64,000 nt of DNA from Arthrobacter sp. NicSoilB8. GTDB taxonomy: Bacteria; Actinomycetota; Actinomycetes; Actinomycetales; Micrococcaceae. Every line of letters begins with the position of its first letter. Position 1 is the stretch's first letter. The notes beneath the pieces are model-generated. The model saw only the letters and a list, made by a program, of their open reading frames with translations. It was not told the DNA's origin and ran no database searches. The DNA is taken from the NCBI RefSeq assembly GCF_019977355.1, contig NZ_AP024655.1:4092001-4156000 (forward strand). Reading direction: 5' to 3'. This document shows, in pieces, positions 62,865-64,000 of this stretch. A program made the translations under genes and the position numbers.

Positions 62865-64000
62865 GGTGGCCGGCTTCCTCCAGCGACAGTTGCGTGCGCG
62901 CTGCAGTTCCTCCCGCGGGCGTCAGCTGTGACTCTGCGACGGCGGCATCGGCAATCCTTGTGCCATAGGGGAGGAAGACCGTCACCCGGTACTGTTCACC
63001 GTCCGGGCCGGCCGTCACCCAGCCCCCGGCCAGGTGTGCGCGTTCCCGCATTCCGGCGAGGCCGCGGCCCACCCGTATGTCGGCGGCGGGGTCCGGGCAG
63101 TCGGCCGCGGCACGGATCCCGGATGCCACATGCAGGGTCAGCCCGGGGCCGCTCCAGTCCAGGTGCAGCCGCACTGCGGTGCCGCGGCCACCGTGTTTCA
63201 GCGCGTTGGTGAGGCATTCCTGGATGATCCGGAAGACCGCGAGCTGCTGCCCGGCGGAGAGCTCCGCGGTAACGCCGGACTCGCTCTGCTCGATGGCGAG
63301 GCTGCCCTGCATGCGCGCGACCAGCGGACCGACGTCGCTGAGCCGGGGCTGGGGCGTGGCCAGGCCGTCCCCGTGGACACCTTCGATGACGCGCTGGGCG
63401 TCCACGAGGGCGCTCCGGGCCGACGTCGAGATATTTTCCAAGGCGTTCAACACGGCCCTCGGCTGGTCCTTGCTCAGATAGCGGGTGCCGTCCGCCTGTG
63501 CCGCGATCACCGCCAGAGAATGGGCCAGGACATCGTGGAGGTCCCGGCCGATCCGCGTCCGCTCCTGCTCCACGATCAGGTCCACCTCGGCCTACCGGAG
63601 GCTGGTCTGGGCCATGGTCCGGGCCCGGAAGAGGCTTCCGCGCTCCTGGTACATCGCCAGCAGGAGCCCGGTGGCAGCACATGCTGCCGCGATCAGCAGC
63701 AGGAGGGAAAAGAGTTGCCAGCCGAAGGCCCTGAACGTCCACCGGTCGCCCATGTACAGCGGCGGGAACCAGCCCACGCCGTTGCTGTAGCGCCATGACA
63801 GCATTAAGAATGTCATGGCGCCGGCGAACACCACGTTGGCACCGGCCGCGATGAACCGTGTCCTTCGCCCGGCCGTCCATTGGATGAAGGCCAGTGCGAC
63901 AAAAGCCCCGAGGTAAATGGCCCAATGGTTGGCGTACATCTCATCAATGGCGTGTCCGAGCTGGCCCGCAAGCAGCCCGGCCGTGAATCCGAGCGACGCG
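62857..64000 (-). pseudogene. NarL-partner sensor histidine kinase, interrupted by an in-frame TAG; 5' end beyond window
   Basis: The reading frame is open from the window edge (ASLGFTAGLLAGQLGHAIDE...) through membrane spans, ending ...RARTMAQTSLR at a TAG (63594-63592), and resumes in the same frame with AEVDLIVEQERTRIGRDLHD. The second part has the HisKA_3 site RDLHDVLAHS, the ATPase helix QECLTNALKHG and VGRGLAGMRERAHL. A single C-to-T change in a CAG would explain the stop. Either a decayed kinase, a readthrough case or a base error. A restart at 63585 would give a soluble 242-residue kinase core. Confidence 0.8.

Overview
The window is high-GC actinobacterial chromosome, most likely from the Micrococcaceae (Arthrobacter or Pseudarthrobacter type). 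That reading rests on base composition, frequent GTG/TTG starts, the gene families present and long gene-order conservation with Mycobacterium; it is inference from memory, not a database match. The DNA looks chromosomal throughout: no integrase, transposase, phage gene, rRNA or CRISPR array was found. One tRNA is present (tRNA-Pro, anticodon CGG).

Region 1 (1-17.8 kb) keeps the order of the M. tuberculosis Rv3660c-Rv3683 segment: the start of an Ssd-like septum protein, CoA-type NUDIX hydrolase, nth, acs, marP, crp, a NUDIX hydrolase, RidA, a 51-residue DUF4177 protein, a class A penicillin-binding protein and a metallophosphoesterase. A PolA-like polymerase, AroQ and a DUF2332 protein are interleaved.

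Region 2 (18.3-31.6 kb) carries a heterodimeric ABC exporter, tRNA-Pro, a divergent pair made of a small secreted repeat peptide (three exact copies of VGNWPDPM) and an XRE-TPR regulator, then purC/purD, a membrane-anchored molybdopterin oxidoreductase, asparaginase, a sterol-carrier-like protein and an SDR.

Region 3 (31.7-47.5 kb) is a mosaic of single genes: GH15 and GH1 glycosidases, two aldo-keto reductases, DUF72, DUF2183, TspO, a J-domain protein, Hsp20 with a divergent MerR/HspR-like regulator, PAP2 phosphatase, epimerase, universal stress protein and a phosphoribosyltransferase-hydrolase fusion. Region 4 (47.6-64 kb) holds an MgtA-type Mg2+ ATPase, a GAF-ANTAR regulator, a Na+/H+ antiporter with a UBP zinc finger, CapA, a luciferase-like oxidoreductase, an ammonium transporter behind two GlnR-like boxes, a subtilase and a two-component system whose kinase carries an in-frame stop.

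Two things stand out. The first is the peptide/XRE-TPR pair at 22.5-24.1 kb, which has the layout of an RRNPP-type peptide signalling system. The second is a family of intergenic palindrome arrays at 12.2-12.8, 17.8-18.2 and 26.5-27.05 kb. All three share a 69-bp module of fixed geometry (CATG palindrome, 34.5 bp, opened 23-bp dyad, 34.5 bp, CATG palindrome), present six times.
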